This document shows, piece after piece, positions 8,998 to 18,088 of a stretch of DNA of 64,000 nucleotides (the stretch's first letter is position 1; each line of letters opens with the position of its first letter). Made by a program: the position numbers and the translations under genes. The notes below the pieces were generated by a model, which saw only the letters and a list, made by a program, of their open reading frames with translations, had not been told where the DNA came from and did not search any database. Source of the DNA: a virus; IMG/VR virus record IMGVR_UViG_3300046714_000544, positions 1 to 64,000 of that record, one strand, 5' to 3'.

Positions 8998-9338
8998 GAC
9001 TGAACTTCATCGAGCCGGATATCTATGTGTATACGATCACGGAGCTTGACCCGGCGACGGGGACACCGAAGACCCGCGAAATTCCCGCATTCACCTGCGG
9101 CCACTGCACGACGATTGTGGGAGTTAGGTTTGACAGGGTGCGCCCCCGGACGCGCTGTATGTACTGTAGGAAGTTGTTGTGTGAGGTGAACGAGTTGTGC
9201 ATGGCTGGCTGTACCCCCCTTCATTCCATGGCGAAGGATCGGTTTGAAACGAAGGGGCCATGGACGCAGTTTTTGGATCCAATTATGAAAGGTGCCACGA
9301 CCTTGGAAGAGGCGCAGGCAGGAGGTTTGAATGGCTAA
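8994..9338 (+). CDS. Zinc-ribbon protein in the connector module
   Basis: A 114-residue protein with CGHC and CMYC pairs plus three further Cys residues (near 64, 71 and 75), enough for one zinc ribbon and perhaps a second site. GTGA overlap with the gene before and 8-base overlap with the gene after. A zinc protein among virion genes is unusual; it may be an assembly factor rather than a virion component. Confidence 0.65.
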   Translation: MRLNFIEPDIYVYTITELDPATGTPKTREIPAFTCGHCTTIVGVRFDRVRPRTRCMYCRKLLCEVNELCMAGCTPLHSMAKDRFETKGPWTQFLDPIMKGATTLEEAQAGGLNG

Positions 9339-9801
9339 CTATTCGTCCACGATCAACGGGCAGGCACTTTCGGTCACCCTTGACACTATGACTATTATCA
9401 CCACGGCTACGGGTCAGGGCTCGGCGGTTGCGCTGAAGGAACTGTACCTGAGTGGTGAGTCGAGCGCCAGCGCTTATAACAGGGTGGTGCTGAACCGGCC
9501 CGGCTCGGTTGGAGTGACGCCTGTTGTGGTTGCGGTCACGAAGTTGCATCCCGCGTCGGTTACGCCGCTCTTCACGGTGGCGAGCAATGTGGGTGGTAAC
9601 GCGTGGACCACGAACCCGGTTATCAGTGCGACCGACATTTTGATCCCTGGGTTGAACACCTTTGCGGGGCAGATGCATTGGTACGCCTTGCCGGGGTGTG
9701 AGGTCATTGTGGGTACTCAGGGTGCGGTTGCGAACCTCTCCCTCAGGAGCCGATCGGGCACGAGCACGATCAGCGGGCACATGATCATCGAGGAATACTA
9801 A
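9331..9801 (+). CDS. Hypothetical virion protein
   Basis: A 156-residue protein rich in Ser, Thr, Val and Gly with a regular beta pattern. The C-terminus ends in SGHMIIEEY. The stop lies inside a hairpin that also holds the next Shine-Dalgarno sequence. Likely structural by position; no family recognised. Confidence 0.6.
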   Translation: MANYSSTINGQALSVTLDTMTIITTATGQGSAVALKELYLSGESSASAYNRVVLNRPGSVGVTPVVVAVTKLHPASVTPLFTVASNVGGNAWTTNPVISATDILIPGLNTFAGQMHWYALPGCEVIVGTQGAVANLSLRSRSGTSTISGHMIIEEY

Positions 9802-9822
9802 CTCCTCTAAATAGAAGGAGTT
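9800..9822 (+). promoter_or_regulatory. Hairpin hiding a Shine-Dalgarno sequence
   Basis: AACTCCT (9800-9806) is the exact complement of AGGAGTT (9816-9822), giving a 7-bp stem that covers the Shine-Dalgarno sequence of the gene at 9825. The upstream stop codon TAA (9799-9801) is part of the stem, so a ribosome finishing the upstream gene would open it. This predicts translational coupling. Confidence 0.55.
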
Positions 9823-9824
9823 AG

Positions 9825-10304
9825 ATGTCCACCTTCATCATCTCCGTAGAGAAGGTCTCCCCTCTCCAGATACAGATCGGCACGCCGTCAACGTGCGCTG
9901 TGGAGGTGAGGGGTTGGTCTGCCTGGGCGGAAGCTTCGGTGGGCTCGACGAGTCATCCTCACTTCTATCGCCCGTCGATTCCGGGCACAGCGCGGTTGTC
10001 GGCTGAGTCGAATAGGGTGGGGTCGCTGAACCAGCCGGGCAGGTATAGTCAGTGCCAGGTGATCAGCTCCTTCTCTACCAACCCATCCTACCCCGATGTC
10101 ATCCCGATGAGGACTAATCTGCCCTTTCGGCTCACGGTGGATTTCCCGCCCAAGCAGGGGATCATCATCCTCCCGGATAGTTATGGGTGTTTGTATGCAA
10201 AGACGGACTTCATCGGGCAGAGTGCGACGAAGGCAGCTCAGACAGGGAGCGCGACGCCGGGTGGGTTTCTTTGGAATGCGTCTGTCATCTGGGAGGAGTT
10301 GTAA
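9825..10304 (+). CDS. Hypothetical virion protein
   Basis: A 159-residue beta-rich protein (FIISVEKVSPLQIQIG at the N-terminus, two Cys near residues 77 and 122). It follows the hairpin-covered Shine-Dalgarno and abuts the next GTG. Likely structural by position. Confidence 0.6.
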   Translation: MSTFIISVEKVSPLQIQIGTPSTCAVEVRGWSAWAEASVGSTSHPHFYRPSIPGTARLSAESNRVGSLNQPGRYSQCQVISSFSTNPSYPDVIPMRTNLPFRLTVDFPPKQGIIILPDSYGCLYAKTDFIGQSATKAAQTGSATPGGFLWNASVIWEEL

Positions 10305-11462
10305 GTGATTAGGCCAATCCTCTCCCGTAACTTCGCCTTTATCAGTAAGCATACGATCAGCGGCACGTCGCCGGCTGCTGACGATATGAGCAAGTATCCA
10401 CGCTTCTTCCGCTCCTCCTATGACATTGTTGATAACTGGAAAATCATGCCGCCAGTTGCGGCGATCTATGTTGAGCCCCTCATCAGCATGCCGGCGGTTA
10501 GGCAGTATACGGAGGAGGGGTTTGTTGGGGTCAGCGTAAGGAAGAGGCAGAATGCGAAGGTGGGGCGGATCCTCGCCTCCCTTGTGCCCCTGCCGAATGT
10601 GACTAGGTTGTTGACACCGGACCCGAACCTTGTGCCGACCTTCTACGCAAGATCCTCGCAGGCGTTCCCGTACGCTGCACTGCTGGCAAGAAGGCAGCAG
10701 GTGAAGAAGCAGCGGATGGCGGCTATGTATGTGGAAAGTCAGGCGCAGATTGGGCGAGTGCAGACACTACCCTTCACTGTCTATAATGCCACGGTTGGGG
10801 AGATCCTTTCGGAGATCCAACGGCACCTGCTTGAGCCGATTGTGGATGGCGGGAAGACCTGGCAGCTTTGGAGTAAGGTGGAGGTTTGGAACTATCTCCG
10901 AGAGCGGTGTTCGAGGTTCTTGATCGACACGGGTGTGGTGACGGATATTGGGACCTTCCCCGTGGCGAATGGGGTGAGTGATGTGGACCTGGATGCGACG
11001 CTTGCAGAACTTCGTTCAGTGTGGGTGAGTGGGAGTGGGGGGAATAGGGCGCTGACGTCGCAGGATTTCTGGATGCTTGACAATGGGCTGCCTGGGTGGG
11101 AGTCGCTGAATTCCCCACCGGCCTATTACATTGAGGATCCGGTGAGCCCGCTTTCGATCACCCTTGTGCCGACCCCGTCCATTGCGGAGACTGGGACGTA
11201 CTCGTATGTGAAGAGCACGCCGCTTGATTCGCCCTCCGGGAGTGTGACGGATAGCAACGGCCTCTTCACATTGGAGGGGTTCTTCCTACGTCTGCCGGCA
11301 ATTTTCTCCTGGGCGGTGAAGTATGGGACGATGGCGGATATGTTGGCGAAGGAAGGGGAGGCTAATGATCCACAGAGGGCGTCTTACTGCGAGCAGAGGT
11401 ATCAGGAGGGGGTTGAATTGGCAAGGTTGATGGTGGGGACGGTTTCAGGGGGGCAACGATAA
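10305..11462 (+). CDS. Adaptor-like protein 3 with N-terminal extension
   Basis: A 385-residue protein from GTG. Residues 1-150 are unlike the other connectors. Residues about 165-380 have the connector layout: helices (EILSEIQRHLLEPI), beta strands and a C-terminal helical region (FSWAVKYGTMADMLAKEG). Third such product in the module. Probable neck or tail-junction protein, assigned by layout only. Confidence 0.5.
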   Translation: MIRPILSRNFAFISKHTISGTSPAADDMSKYPRFFRSSYDIVDNWKIMPPVAAIYVEPLISMPAVRQYTEEGFVGVSVRKRQNAKVGRILASLVPLPNVTRLLTPDPNLVPTFYARSSQAFPYAALLARRQQVKKQRMAAMYVESQAQIGRVQTLPFTVYNATVGEILSEIQRHLLEPIVDGGKTWQLWSKVEVWNYLRERCSRFLIDTGVVTDIGTFPVANGVSDVDLDATLAELRSVWVSGSGGNRALTSQDFWMLDNGLPGWESLNSPPAYYIEDPVSPLSITLVPTPSIAETGTYSYVKSTPLDSPSGSVTDSNGLFTLEGFFLRLPAIFSWAVKYGTMADMLAKEGEANDPQRASYCEQRYQEGVELARLMVGTVSGGQR

Positions 11463-11463
11463 A

Positions 11464-12372
11464 ATGGCTTCTAAGACTATCACACCGAATGATGTTTTTG
11501 CTGTGGCTATTCCTGTTGATTCTGTTGATCAAACTGGCTGGATCTCTGCTCTTACATTTGGCGGAAGCACCAATGCTGAATGTGTTGTGGCCCCTGGAGA
11601 TGGGAAGTATTTCTCTCTCCCTACTTGGGTTGTAGATGAAATAGCGGAATCTGGCACGCCAGTTACTCCTACTTTTGCAGCTGACCCCACAATCCCTAAG
11701 GATGCTGTCATTGTTGCTGGGCATGTTACATTCAGATACGCTAAAACCTATATTGACCCAGGCGACACTCCTTTCAATGATGGTAGCTTTTATTGGGGTG
11801 AGGGCATTGATAGGATTCTATTTCCAGAGCCGCCCACTTATGTAACCAGGGGAGAGGAGCCTGTAGAGGCTAATTGGCAAGAGTATAACTTAGATCTGGT
11901 TAACTTTAGTGCTGCTCAACAGATTCAGATGGGGCGAGGGTTTCAGGCCCTTGACAGGGGGTATCTAGATTGGATATCCTTCTTTATCAGCTTTCCTCTC
12001 ACAGCCCCAACCATTGGCACTATAACCTTCCCAGATCGCTTTACCGATAGGGTGAATGTCAAGTGTCCGCTCACTGTGGGAGGAGTTACTAGCACCTACC
12101 CAGTCTCCTACTACTTTGAGTGGACGGAGCAGAATCCAACTGGGGGCGCCTTAGTGGTTACCCACTTGGGCTCGACAACTGTTCTAGCAGGGGATGGCTC
12201 TGGGGAGCCCCTTGGGCTAGTAAATGTCACTACGACTATCCCAGAAGATAGCACTACCCTTCCAGCTAGCAAAACAATCTGGGTACGTCTTATTGCCTAC
12301 AATGCAGATGGGGCGATTACTGGAGCTTGGACGCAGACCTCTACCCTAGCAAATGATGAGATAACGATCTGA
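11464..12372 (+). CDS. Virion protein with C-terminal Ig/FN3-like region
   Basis: A 302-residue protein. The last 110 residues look like an immunoglobulin or fibronectin-type beta-sandwich (YYFEWTEQNPTGGALVVTH through TIWVRLIAYNADG). The codons are clearly richer in A and T than those of its neighbours (many TTT, ACT, GAT, GCT), a sign of recent transfer. Surface attachment or fibre function is possible. Confidence 0.55.
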   Translation: MASKTITPNDVFAVAIPVDSVDQTGWISALTFGGSTNAECVVAPGDGKYFSLPTWVVDEIAESGTPVTPTFAADPTIPKDAVIVAGHVTFRYAKTYIDPGDTPFNDGSFYWGEGIDRILFPEPPTYVTRGEEPVEANWQEYNLDLVNFSAAQQIQMGRGFQALDRGYLDWISFFISFPLTAPTIGTITFPDRFTDRVNVKCPLTVGGVTSTYPVSYYFEWTEQNPTGGALVVTHLGSTTVLAGDGSGEPLGLVNVTTTIPEDSTTLPASKTIWVRLIAYNADGAITGAWTQTSTLANDEITI

Positions 12373-12373
12373 G

Positions 12374-14707
12374 ATGAGCGACTACCAGAACAAGACCACC
12401 CAATTCGTTAACCTGGGGATGAACCTCAGGGACGCGCCTGATAAGCTCCAGCAGGGCCAGTGGCGGAGGCTTGTCAACATCAGGAGTAATGAGGAGGGGT
12501 CTATAACGGCCAGGCCGGGAAGGCAGCAGATCTTACCCGCCACCGGCACTCCTGTCAACACCCTCTTCAAACTCGATCAGCAGATTATCAGGAGCACAGG
12601 GACGTCCGTTGATCGTAATGGCACTGCTTACCCCTCCACCTGGTGGGCTGGGCCGAAGAGCTGGGTGAAGGCACGTTCCACGGAGGGCGAGGAGAAGTGG
12701 GCCTTCGTTGCCGACCCAACCAATCTCCGCATGGTCCACGCGGATGGGACGGACTTTAAGTGGGGGATTACTGCGCCCTCCCTCGCGGCAACTTTTGGAA
12801 GCAGCGGAACCGGTCCTCTCGATAGCAGCGTTGCGGGCGCGACGGTTTATGACTGGAGATTCACATGGTACAACAGTCGGACAGGGGCTGAGAGTAATCC
12901 ATCCCCTACGGCAGATGGTGTAGCTTGTGTGGCGACGAATGCCTCGATTACTGTGCAGAGTAGTTCCGATCCCCAGGTCGATAAGATCGGCATCTATCGA
13001 AGGGGTGGGACACTGACGGCTGCGGCGAACAGTTGGCGGCGGGTGGGGCTGGTGCTCAATGGTGGGATTGACCCTATCACCAATCGGCCGCGAGCAATCA
13101 CCTTCATTGACAACAACTCCGACAGCAGCATCTCCCTCGCGCAGGAGATGAAGCTGGATAACGACGTCCCTTTCACCTCGGTGGATAGTGCGGGGGATAT
13201 TTTGAGGGAAGCCCCGGTGCCGTACATCTGGGGGCCCTTCCTTGGCCTCTTCATCTTCGCAACGGGGGATCCCAACAGACCGGGGTATGTTTACTGGACG
13301 AATCCCTCCCGGCCGACGTCGGCGAACCTGGAGAACAAAATCTCCGTCACCGCACCGGATGAGCCGCTGATGGGGGGTTTCATCTACAACGATCTCGCCT
13401 ACTGCTTCAGCCGGGAGAACTTCTACGCCCTGGATTATAACGGCTCAGGTGCGGCGGTTGCCTTCTCTGCCCGGAAGCTGCCGATCGGCCGAGGGGCCTC
13501 GGGTCCCTGGTGTGTCGCCGGCAATGGCCCGACTGTCTTCTTCCTCTCGAAGGATAACATCTACGAGAGTGATATGCAGAGCTACGCAAAACCGATGACG
13601 GAGGATAATATCCGGCCACTCCTTAACCCTAATGCGACGACCGTGGCGGATGAGATTCAGGGGATTCCGCCCGTCAACTACGGCGACTTCACAGTCGTGC
13701 CCCCGTCGCTTCAGGATCCAACCAGTCCGATCAACAGCATCCGGCTGGTCTTCGGTGGGCAGTTCCTTCATCTGCACTACCTCGCCGCGGATGGGGTGAC
13801 GAATGTGCACCTGGAGAATCATCTCCCTTACAACCGCTGGAGTGTTTGTGAAACCGGTCCGGTGGAGGAGACGCTGACATACTATGATGGCCAACAGCCA
13901 GGGGATACTCTCCTCATTGGTACGGATGATGGAAGGGTGGCGCTGGAGGCCAATAGTTATGGGCTCGTCAACACCCTTGACTATGGAGTGAATGAGATTC
14001 AGTGCAGGGCACGCACGGGAAGTGATGACTTTGGTGCACCACAAACGTTGAAGGAAGTCGGCAACATCATTGTTGATGCGAATGTGAATGGTGCTCACAT
14101 CCCTGTGGCTGATGGTGGGGGGAACGGCGTTGTGGTACAGATGTTCTACAACACAGAGAACTCGACTGGGACAGCTATGCAAATCAATGGGGTGGGGAGG
14201 CAGAAGTTCCCTCTCTCCCTCGCCCCCAGCAGCACTCTAGAGCAGTACTGCTACTCGGCGGCTTTTGAGTTCCGGTGGAATGGGAAGGCTACCATTTACC
14301 AGGCGGAGACACTCTGGAGGATGGATGAGGAGTTGTTGACGCACTGGGAGTTCCCGCCAACGACCCATGGGCTGAAGGGATGGCAACACCTTCGGGATAT
14401 GTACATCACCCTACGCTCGACTGGGAATACGTTTCTTAGGGTGGTGGTGGATGGGGTTAACTACTACCCACAGGTTCCGGGAGTTACGGGTATCAATGTG
14501 AACGGTCTGATTCTCTCCACAGGTGGGGAGAAGACTAAGATCCATCTCTACATGCCGCCCGTGAAGGGGAAGGTCTTCCAGTACTACCTAGACGGTGGGC
14601 CCTTCCGCCTCTACGGGGAGGACTGTGAGGTGTATGTGAAGGAGTTCAATACGGGGAATAGCTATCACCCGGTCGCGCCATTTACCCAGCAAGGTGGGGG
14701 TAGTTAA
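12374..14707 (+). CDS. Putative tail nozzle / stabilisation protein
   Basis: A 777-residue, beta-rich protein. Its N-terminus (LGMNLRDAPDKLQQGQWRRLVNI then ARPGRQ) matches the start pattern of podovirus nozzle or DNA-stabilisation proteins of the T7 gp12 / P22 gp10 kind, which form beta-propeller tubes. Repeated Gly-Asn-Pro and Tyr-Trp segments at 270-420 fit propeller blades. It would close the tail before DNA ejection. The stop overlaps the next ATG (TAATG). Confidence 0.6.
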   Translation: MSDYQNKTTQFVNLGMNLRDAPDKLQQGQWRRLVNIRSNEEGSITARPGRQQILPATGTPVNTLFKLDQQIIRSTGTSVDRNGTAYPSTWWAGPKSWVKARSTEGEEKWAFVADPTNLRMVHADGTDFKWGITAPSLAATFGSSGTGPLDSSVAGATVYDWRFTWYNSRTGAESNPSPTADGVACVATNASITVQSSSDPQVDKIGIYRRGGTLTAAANSWRRVGLVLNGGIDPITNRPRAITFIDNNSDSSISLAQEMKLDNDVPFTSVDSAGDILREAPVPYIWGPFLGLFIFATGDPNRPGYVYWTNPSRPTSANLENKISVTAPDEPLMGGFIYNDLAYCFSRENFYALDYNGSGAAVAFSARKLPIGRGASGPWCVAGNGPTVFFLSKDNIYESDMQSYAKPMTEDNIRPLLNPNATTVADEIQGIPPVNYGDFTVVPPSLQDPTSPINSIRLVFGGQFLHLHYLAADGVTNVHLENHLPYNRWSVCETGPVEETLTYYDGQQPGDTLLIGTDDGRVALEANSYGLVNTLDYGVNEIQCRARTGSDDFGAPQTLKEVGNIIVDANVNGAHIPVADGGGNGVVVQMFYNTENSTGTAMQINGVGRQKFPLSLAPSSTLEQYCYSAAFEFRWNGKATIYQAETLWRMDEELLTHWEFPPTTHGLKGWQHLRDMYITLRSTGNTFLRVVVDGVNYYPQVPGVTGINVNGLILSTGGEKTKIHLYMPPVKGKVFQYYLDGGPFRLYGEDCEVYVKEFNTGNSYHPVAPFTQQGGGS

Positions 14708-15372
14708 TGACAGGACGGGCAGATAACACAATTCGTCAGGTCAGCACTCTTCAAGCGGTTGACATCCCAGAACTGAATAGGATCCTTAGGAAGATTCAGG
14801 GAGATGTGTCTAAGTTGGAGGGAAGGCTGGGGCAGGCGCAGTTGCGGGATTCTCTCAACATCCTTCCTCCCCCTGTCGACCCAGCAGCAGCTACTCAAGA
14901 CTCCTCCACCCTCTTCCACTCCATCACTGAGGGGAAGCTGCGGGCCTCGGAAAGTAGGAGTGGGTATGGGGATGTCCTAAATGTGGTGGGCGCTTGGTCC
15001 TCTAGCAATATCGTCACTCCTGCGCCAGCCACCATGACCTTTAGTTCGGAGATAGTGAGTGATGCCTCAACCTTCCTATGGAACGGCTCTACCCAGGTAG
15101 CTTTAATGCGCCCGGGAGTTTATGTCTTCTTCTACAGAGGAACGGTAACTCCTGACGCAGGGGCTATTAGGGTGCTGCTGCATATCGGAGCTAGCACTTT
15201 CAGAAATCAGTACACCGGAGCTGGGGGTAATGTTACCTTAGCTGAGAGCATAACCTATGTCAACACTTCCACTACTCCTGTTGCGGTTAGCCTGGAGTTG
15301 ACTATCGGTACAAGTCTCGGGAGTGCTAACCTCGAATTACCTACAATGCTTACCATTGTAAAGGTGCGCTAG
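14707..15372 (+). CDS. Short fibre-like protein, coiled coil plus C1q-like head
   Basis: A 221-residue protein. Residues about 15-48 form a likely coiled coil (trimerisation), followed by a linker, and residues about 90-221 form a beta-sandwich with the C1q/TNF-like pattern LMRPGVYVFFYRG. Such proteins trimerise at phage tail tips or capsid surfaces. Receptor binding is possible but not shown. Confidence 0.5.
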   Translation: MTGRADNTIRQVSTLQAVDIPELNRILRKIQGDVSKLEGRLGQAQLRDSLNILPPPVDPAAATQDSSTLFHSITEGKLRASESRSGYGDVLNVVGAWSSSNIVTPAPATMTFSSEIVSDASTFLWNGSTQVALMRPGVYVFFYRGTVTPDAGAIRVLLHIGASTFRNQYTGAGGNVTLAESITYVNTSTTPVAVSLELTIGTSLGSANLELPTMLTIVKVR

Positions 15373-15384
15373 ATGTGGTATAAT
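15356..15384 (+). promoter_or_regulatory. Second sigma70-type promoter with extended -10
   Basis: TTGTAA at 15356-15361, a 17-base spacer and TGGTATAAT ending at 15384. It matches the 3218-3246 promoter in spacing, extended -10 and the downstream AGT. It lies partly in the end of the previous gene and would drive the internal virion protein genes from 15416 to 22642. Confidence 0.65.
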
Positions 15385-15415
15385 AGTAGTGGACTTTTTT
15401 TGAAGGAGACCCCTT

Positions 15416-16945
15416 ATGCCAGCTGACGCACGCGACCCTCTCTCTCGACAGAACCCTGCCGCTTCGGGCGGGAATCCTGCAATCAGGAACCCATACGGCG
15501 GCCTGCTGCAGATCCCAACTGGAAGCACGAATGCTTATGGGCTGTCGAATATGGACTACTCTGGGCAGGCGGCGCAGGCGATTGGGAGGGCGAGGGATAC
15601 TCTGAGAGATGTGGAGCAGAAGAAGAATACGCGCTACCCGACTGGCTCCCTGATTCCTGGAATGTCGGGTTTTGGGGATATGAGGAGCACTCTCCCGGAC
15701 CGGTCACCTGATGAGACCCTGGGGAATAACAATACAGGGGGTGGGGCGGAGGATCTTGGGAGGGCGGATCGGCAGAATGCCGGGCAGCCTGAGGTGGATG
15801 GGTTTGGAAATCCGGTCCCCCCGCCTCCTACGGGTAACGTCTCTTCAATGCCTTCGACCACTGGGCAGGGGATGCCGCAGGGCGGGGAGAATGGCGGACC
15901 GGCGACGCTTTCTGGGATGAACACGGGTGCGCCCGCCACTGGTGGGGATATCTCCTACCAGCAGGACCCGGAGATGAAGGCGCAGTTTATGGAGGTCATC
16001 GACCTGTTGAAGCAGCAGGGTATGGGGGATCTTCAGGCACAGAAGGCCGCGCTTGATTGGTATCAGAAGCAGCATGGGCAGGCTGATGAGGACAGAACAA
16101 GGATGATGGATTGGGCGAACTCTGTGTTGGGCACGGGCTCTTATGCTGGCAAGTCCTTCGATCCCAATAACCCCGCTGCCTTTGCAGGAATCGCTGCAGA
16201 TGTAAATGGTCTTGGGCAAGATCTGGAAGAACGTAAGAGAATGATTGATGAAAGTTCTCTTGATCCTGCTACCAAGATGCGGCTTAAGGCGGAAGCTGAA
16301 GGAGAGACTTATTCTAAGAAAGCTAAGACTCGCCAAGATCAAATCGGCGCAGCACGACAATACATCGCCCATGATCAGGACGCAGCCAGGGCAGTCCAGC
16401 AAGCGCCCCAGACCGGCGGCGCAGGACAAGCTGCTGGCGCGGCTAATGCAAACCTTGGGATGCAGCTGAACGCGGATATTGCCGCGGGTGGGCAGACCCT
16501 ACAACGAAATCAGTTCAACAGCGAGCTGGAGTATCGGAAGGCCCTCGATGCTTACAATCAGCAGCGTCAGGCTAGCAGGGATGCGGTCAGCGACAGTCAA
16601 TGGGACAGGGACTATCAGCTTCGGGTGGATGCGGCGAAAAGGGCGGCGCAGGGAGGGAAGACCAATTTTTTGTCTACCCTGGGCGGCCTGCTTGGGAAGC
16701 TGGGTGGGGGTGGAGGTGGGGGTGGAAGCACCCTCGGCAACATGTTCTCCAACTCTGGCAGCAGCACCTCAGCCAGTTCCTCTCAGCTTGACCCCTCTAA
16801 GCCTGGACAGCAGGGAGATTTCCTCAATGAGGATGGCGGATATAATCCTGGAAACCGCAATGGGGATGAGAGTTACTACAATCCCAGCAGCCCCTTCAGT
16901 ACGCCGAATGGTGGAACTGCTCGACCTGGCGATCCGTGGTGGTAG
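15416..16945 (+). CDS. Internal virion-type protein A
   Basis: A 509-residue protein. Residues 1-170 are low complexity (Pro, Gly, Asn), 180-410 are helical and charged, a Gly run is present near residue 430 and the C-terminus is Ser/Asn/Gly-rich. First of three large proteins behind a dedicated promoter, the order expected for podovirus internal (ejected) proteins. No enzymatic motif seen. Confidence 0.55.
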   Translation: MPADARDPLSRQNPAASGGNPAIRNPYGGLLQIPTGSTNAYGLSNMDYSGQAAQAIGRARDTLRDVEQKKNTRYPTGSLIPGMSGFGDMRSTLPDRSPDETLGNNNTGGGAEDLGRADRQNAGQPEVDGFGNPVPPPPTGNVSSMPSTTGQGMPQGGENGGPATLSGMNTGAPATGGDISYQQDPEMKAQFMEVIDLLKQQGMGDLQAQKAALDWYQKQHGQADEDRTRMMDWANSVLGTGSYAGKSFDPNNPAAFAGIAADVNGLGQDLEERKRMIDESSLDPATKMRLKAEAEGETYSKKAKTRQDQIGAARQYIAHDQDAARAVQQAPQTGGAGQAAGAANANLGMQLNADIAAGGQTLQRNQFNSELEYRKALDAYNQQRQASRDAVSDSQWDRDYQLRVDAAKRAAQGGKTNFLSTLGGLLGKLGGGGGGGGSTLGNMFSNSGSSTSASSSQLDPSKPGQQGDFLNEDGGYNPGNRNGDESYYNPSSPFSTPNGGTARPGDPWW

Positions 16946-16952
16946 GAGGTAG

Positions 16953-18086
16953 ATGATGCATGGCTTTGGACTTCTCGCGCAGATTTTGAAGAGTGGTGGA
17001 ACGCCTCCGCCGATGGGGGAGGCTCCTCCAGAGGGGACTCTCTCCACGCCGCCTCCTAATCCTGGAAGGGCAACGGGTGATACAGAACAGAGCGTCAGTG
17101 CGCCTCCGCCTGATACGGATCGGCCGGATGTGGGGGGTATTGGGGAACAGCCGTATGGGGGGCATGATCGGGCAGGATGGGCCGACATACTGCCCACTGG
17201 GCTGGCCGGTATTGCTTCCATGATTGCGGAGAAGCATTCGAATCATGGCCAGGGTGGTAGTTTGTCCGAGGGCCTGGCTCAGTTGTCGAAGGGTTATGGG
17301 GATGAGCGGATGAACCAGATTACCTCTGCGACGAAGGAGAAGCATGACCAGGAGCTGGCTCTGATTCAGGATGCGCATAAGGCTTGGCAGGAGGTCCACG
17401 GGATGGACATCGCCGGCATGCCTGATGGGGTTAGGAAGAAGGTCGCGGAGCTGAACACGGTGTATAATCAGGCGCTTCAGGATGGGAAGATTTCGCCCAA
17501 GGAGGCCCTTGAGATCTCCGCGTATGCTGGGATGGTGAAGAGGGCTGTGGGCGCTGGGAAGGAACAGCAGACGGCCGGCAGGGAAGCTGAGGCTTCGGTT
17601 AGCAAGGTGGGGGCGGATTTTGCCGGCAGGGCTGAGCAGCAGCGGCTGGCTGGGGCAGAAGACCCGCAGGCAGCTGCGGCGGGTGGCCTGAAGTATGACC
17701 TTGAGAAGCCCATCCGGGATCAGAAGTTGAAGGAGAAGGCCCTTAGCGATAAGGTGGATATTGCCAACATTCGCGCGAAGGCTTCCTTGGCGAGGATTAA
17801 GAAGGTGACGGATGGGATGGACCCGAAGAGGGGTGATCAGATCTTCCGCACCTACATGTCGGCGATTGGGAGGGCGATGAAGGATGATGATCCTGAGACC
17901 GCGGTGAGTAGGGTGGAGGATGCCTTCACGGCGCAGTATGGGGCTACGTCGCCCACTGGTCACGGGGCCGCGCCTTGGATGCGTCGGACAGAACCGCCTC
18001 CGGGTGGTGGGTATGATCCGAAGAGTGGCGTCCCCTTCGCCCCGCCAATTCAACTCGCCCCAGGGATTACGGCCACTAGGAGATAG
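16953..18086 (+). CDS. Internal virion-type protein B
   Basis: A 377-residue protein with a Pro-rich N-terminus (to about 75) and long charged helices with coiled-coil character (about 100-320). AGGAGGT precedes the ATGATG start. Likely an ejected or scaffold-like core protein, by position between proteins A and C. Confidence 0.55.
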   Translation: MMHGFGLLAQILKSGGTPPPMGEAPPEGTLSTPPPNPGRATGDTEQSVSAPPPDTDRPDVGGIGEQPYGGHDRAGWADILPTGLAGIASMIAEKHSNHGQGGSLSEGLAQLSKGYGDERMNQITSATKEKHDQELALIQDAHKAWQEVHGMDIAGMPDGVRKKVAELNTVYNQALQDGKISPKEALEISAYAGMVKRAVGAGKEQQTAGREAEASVSKVGADFAGRAEQQRLAGAEDPQAAAAGGLKYDLEKPIRDQKLKEKALSDKVDIANIRAKASLARIKKVTDGMDPKRGDQIFRTYMSAIGRAMKDDDPETAVSRVEDAFTAQYGATSPTGHGAAPWMRRTEPPPGGGYDPKSGVPFAPPIQLAPGITATRR

Positions 18087-18088
18087 GA

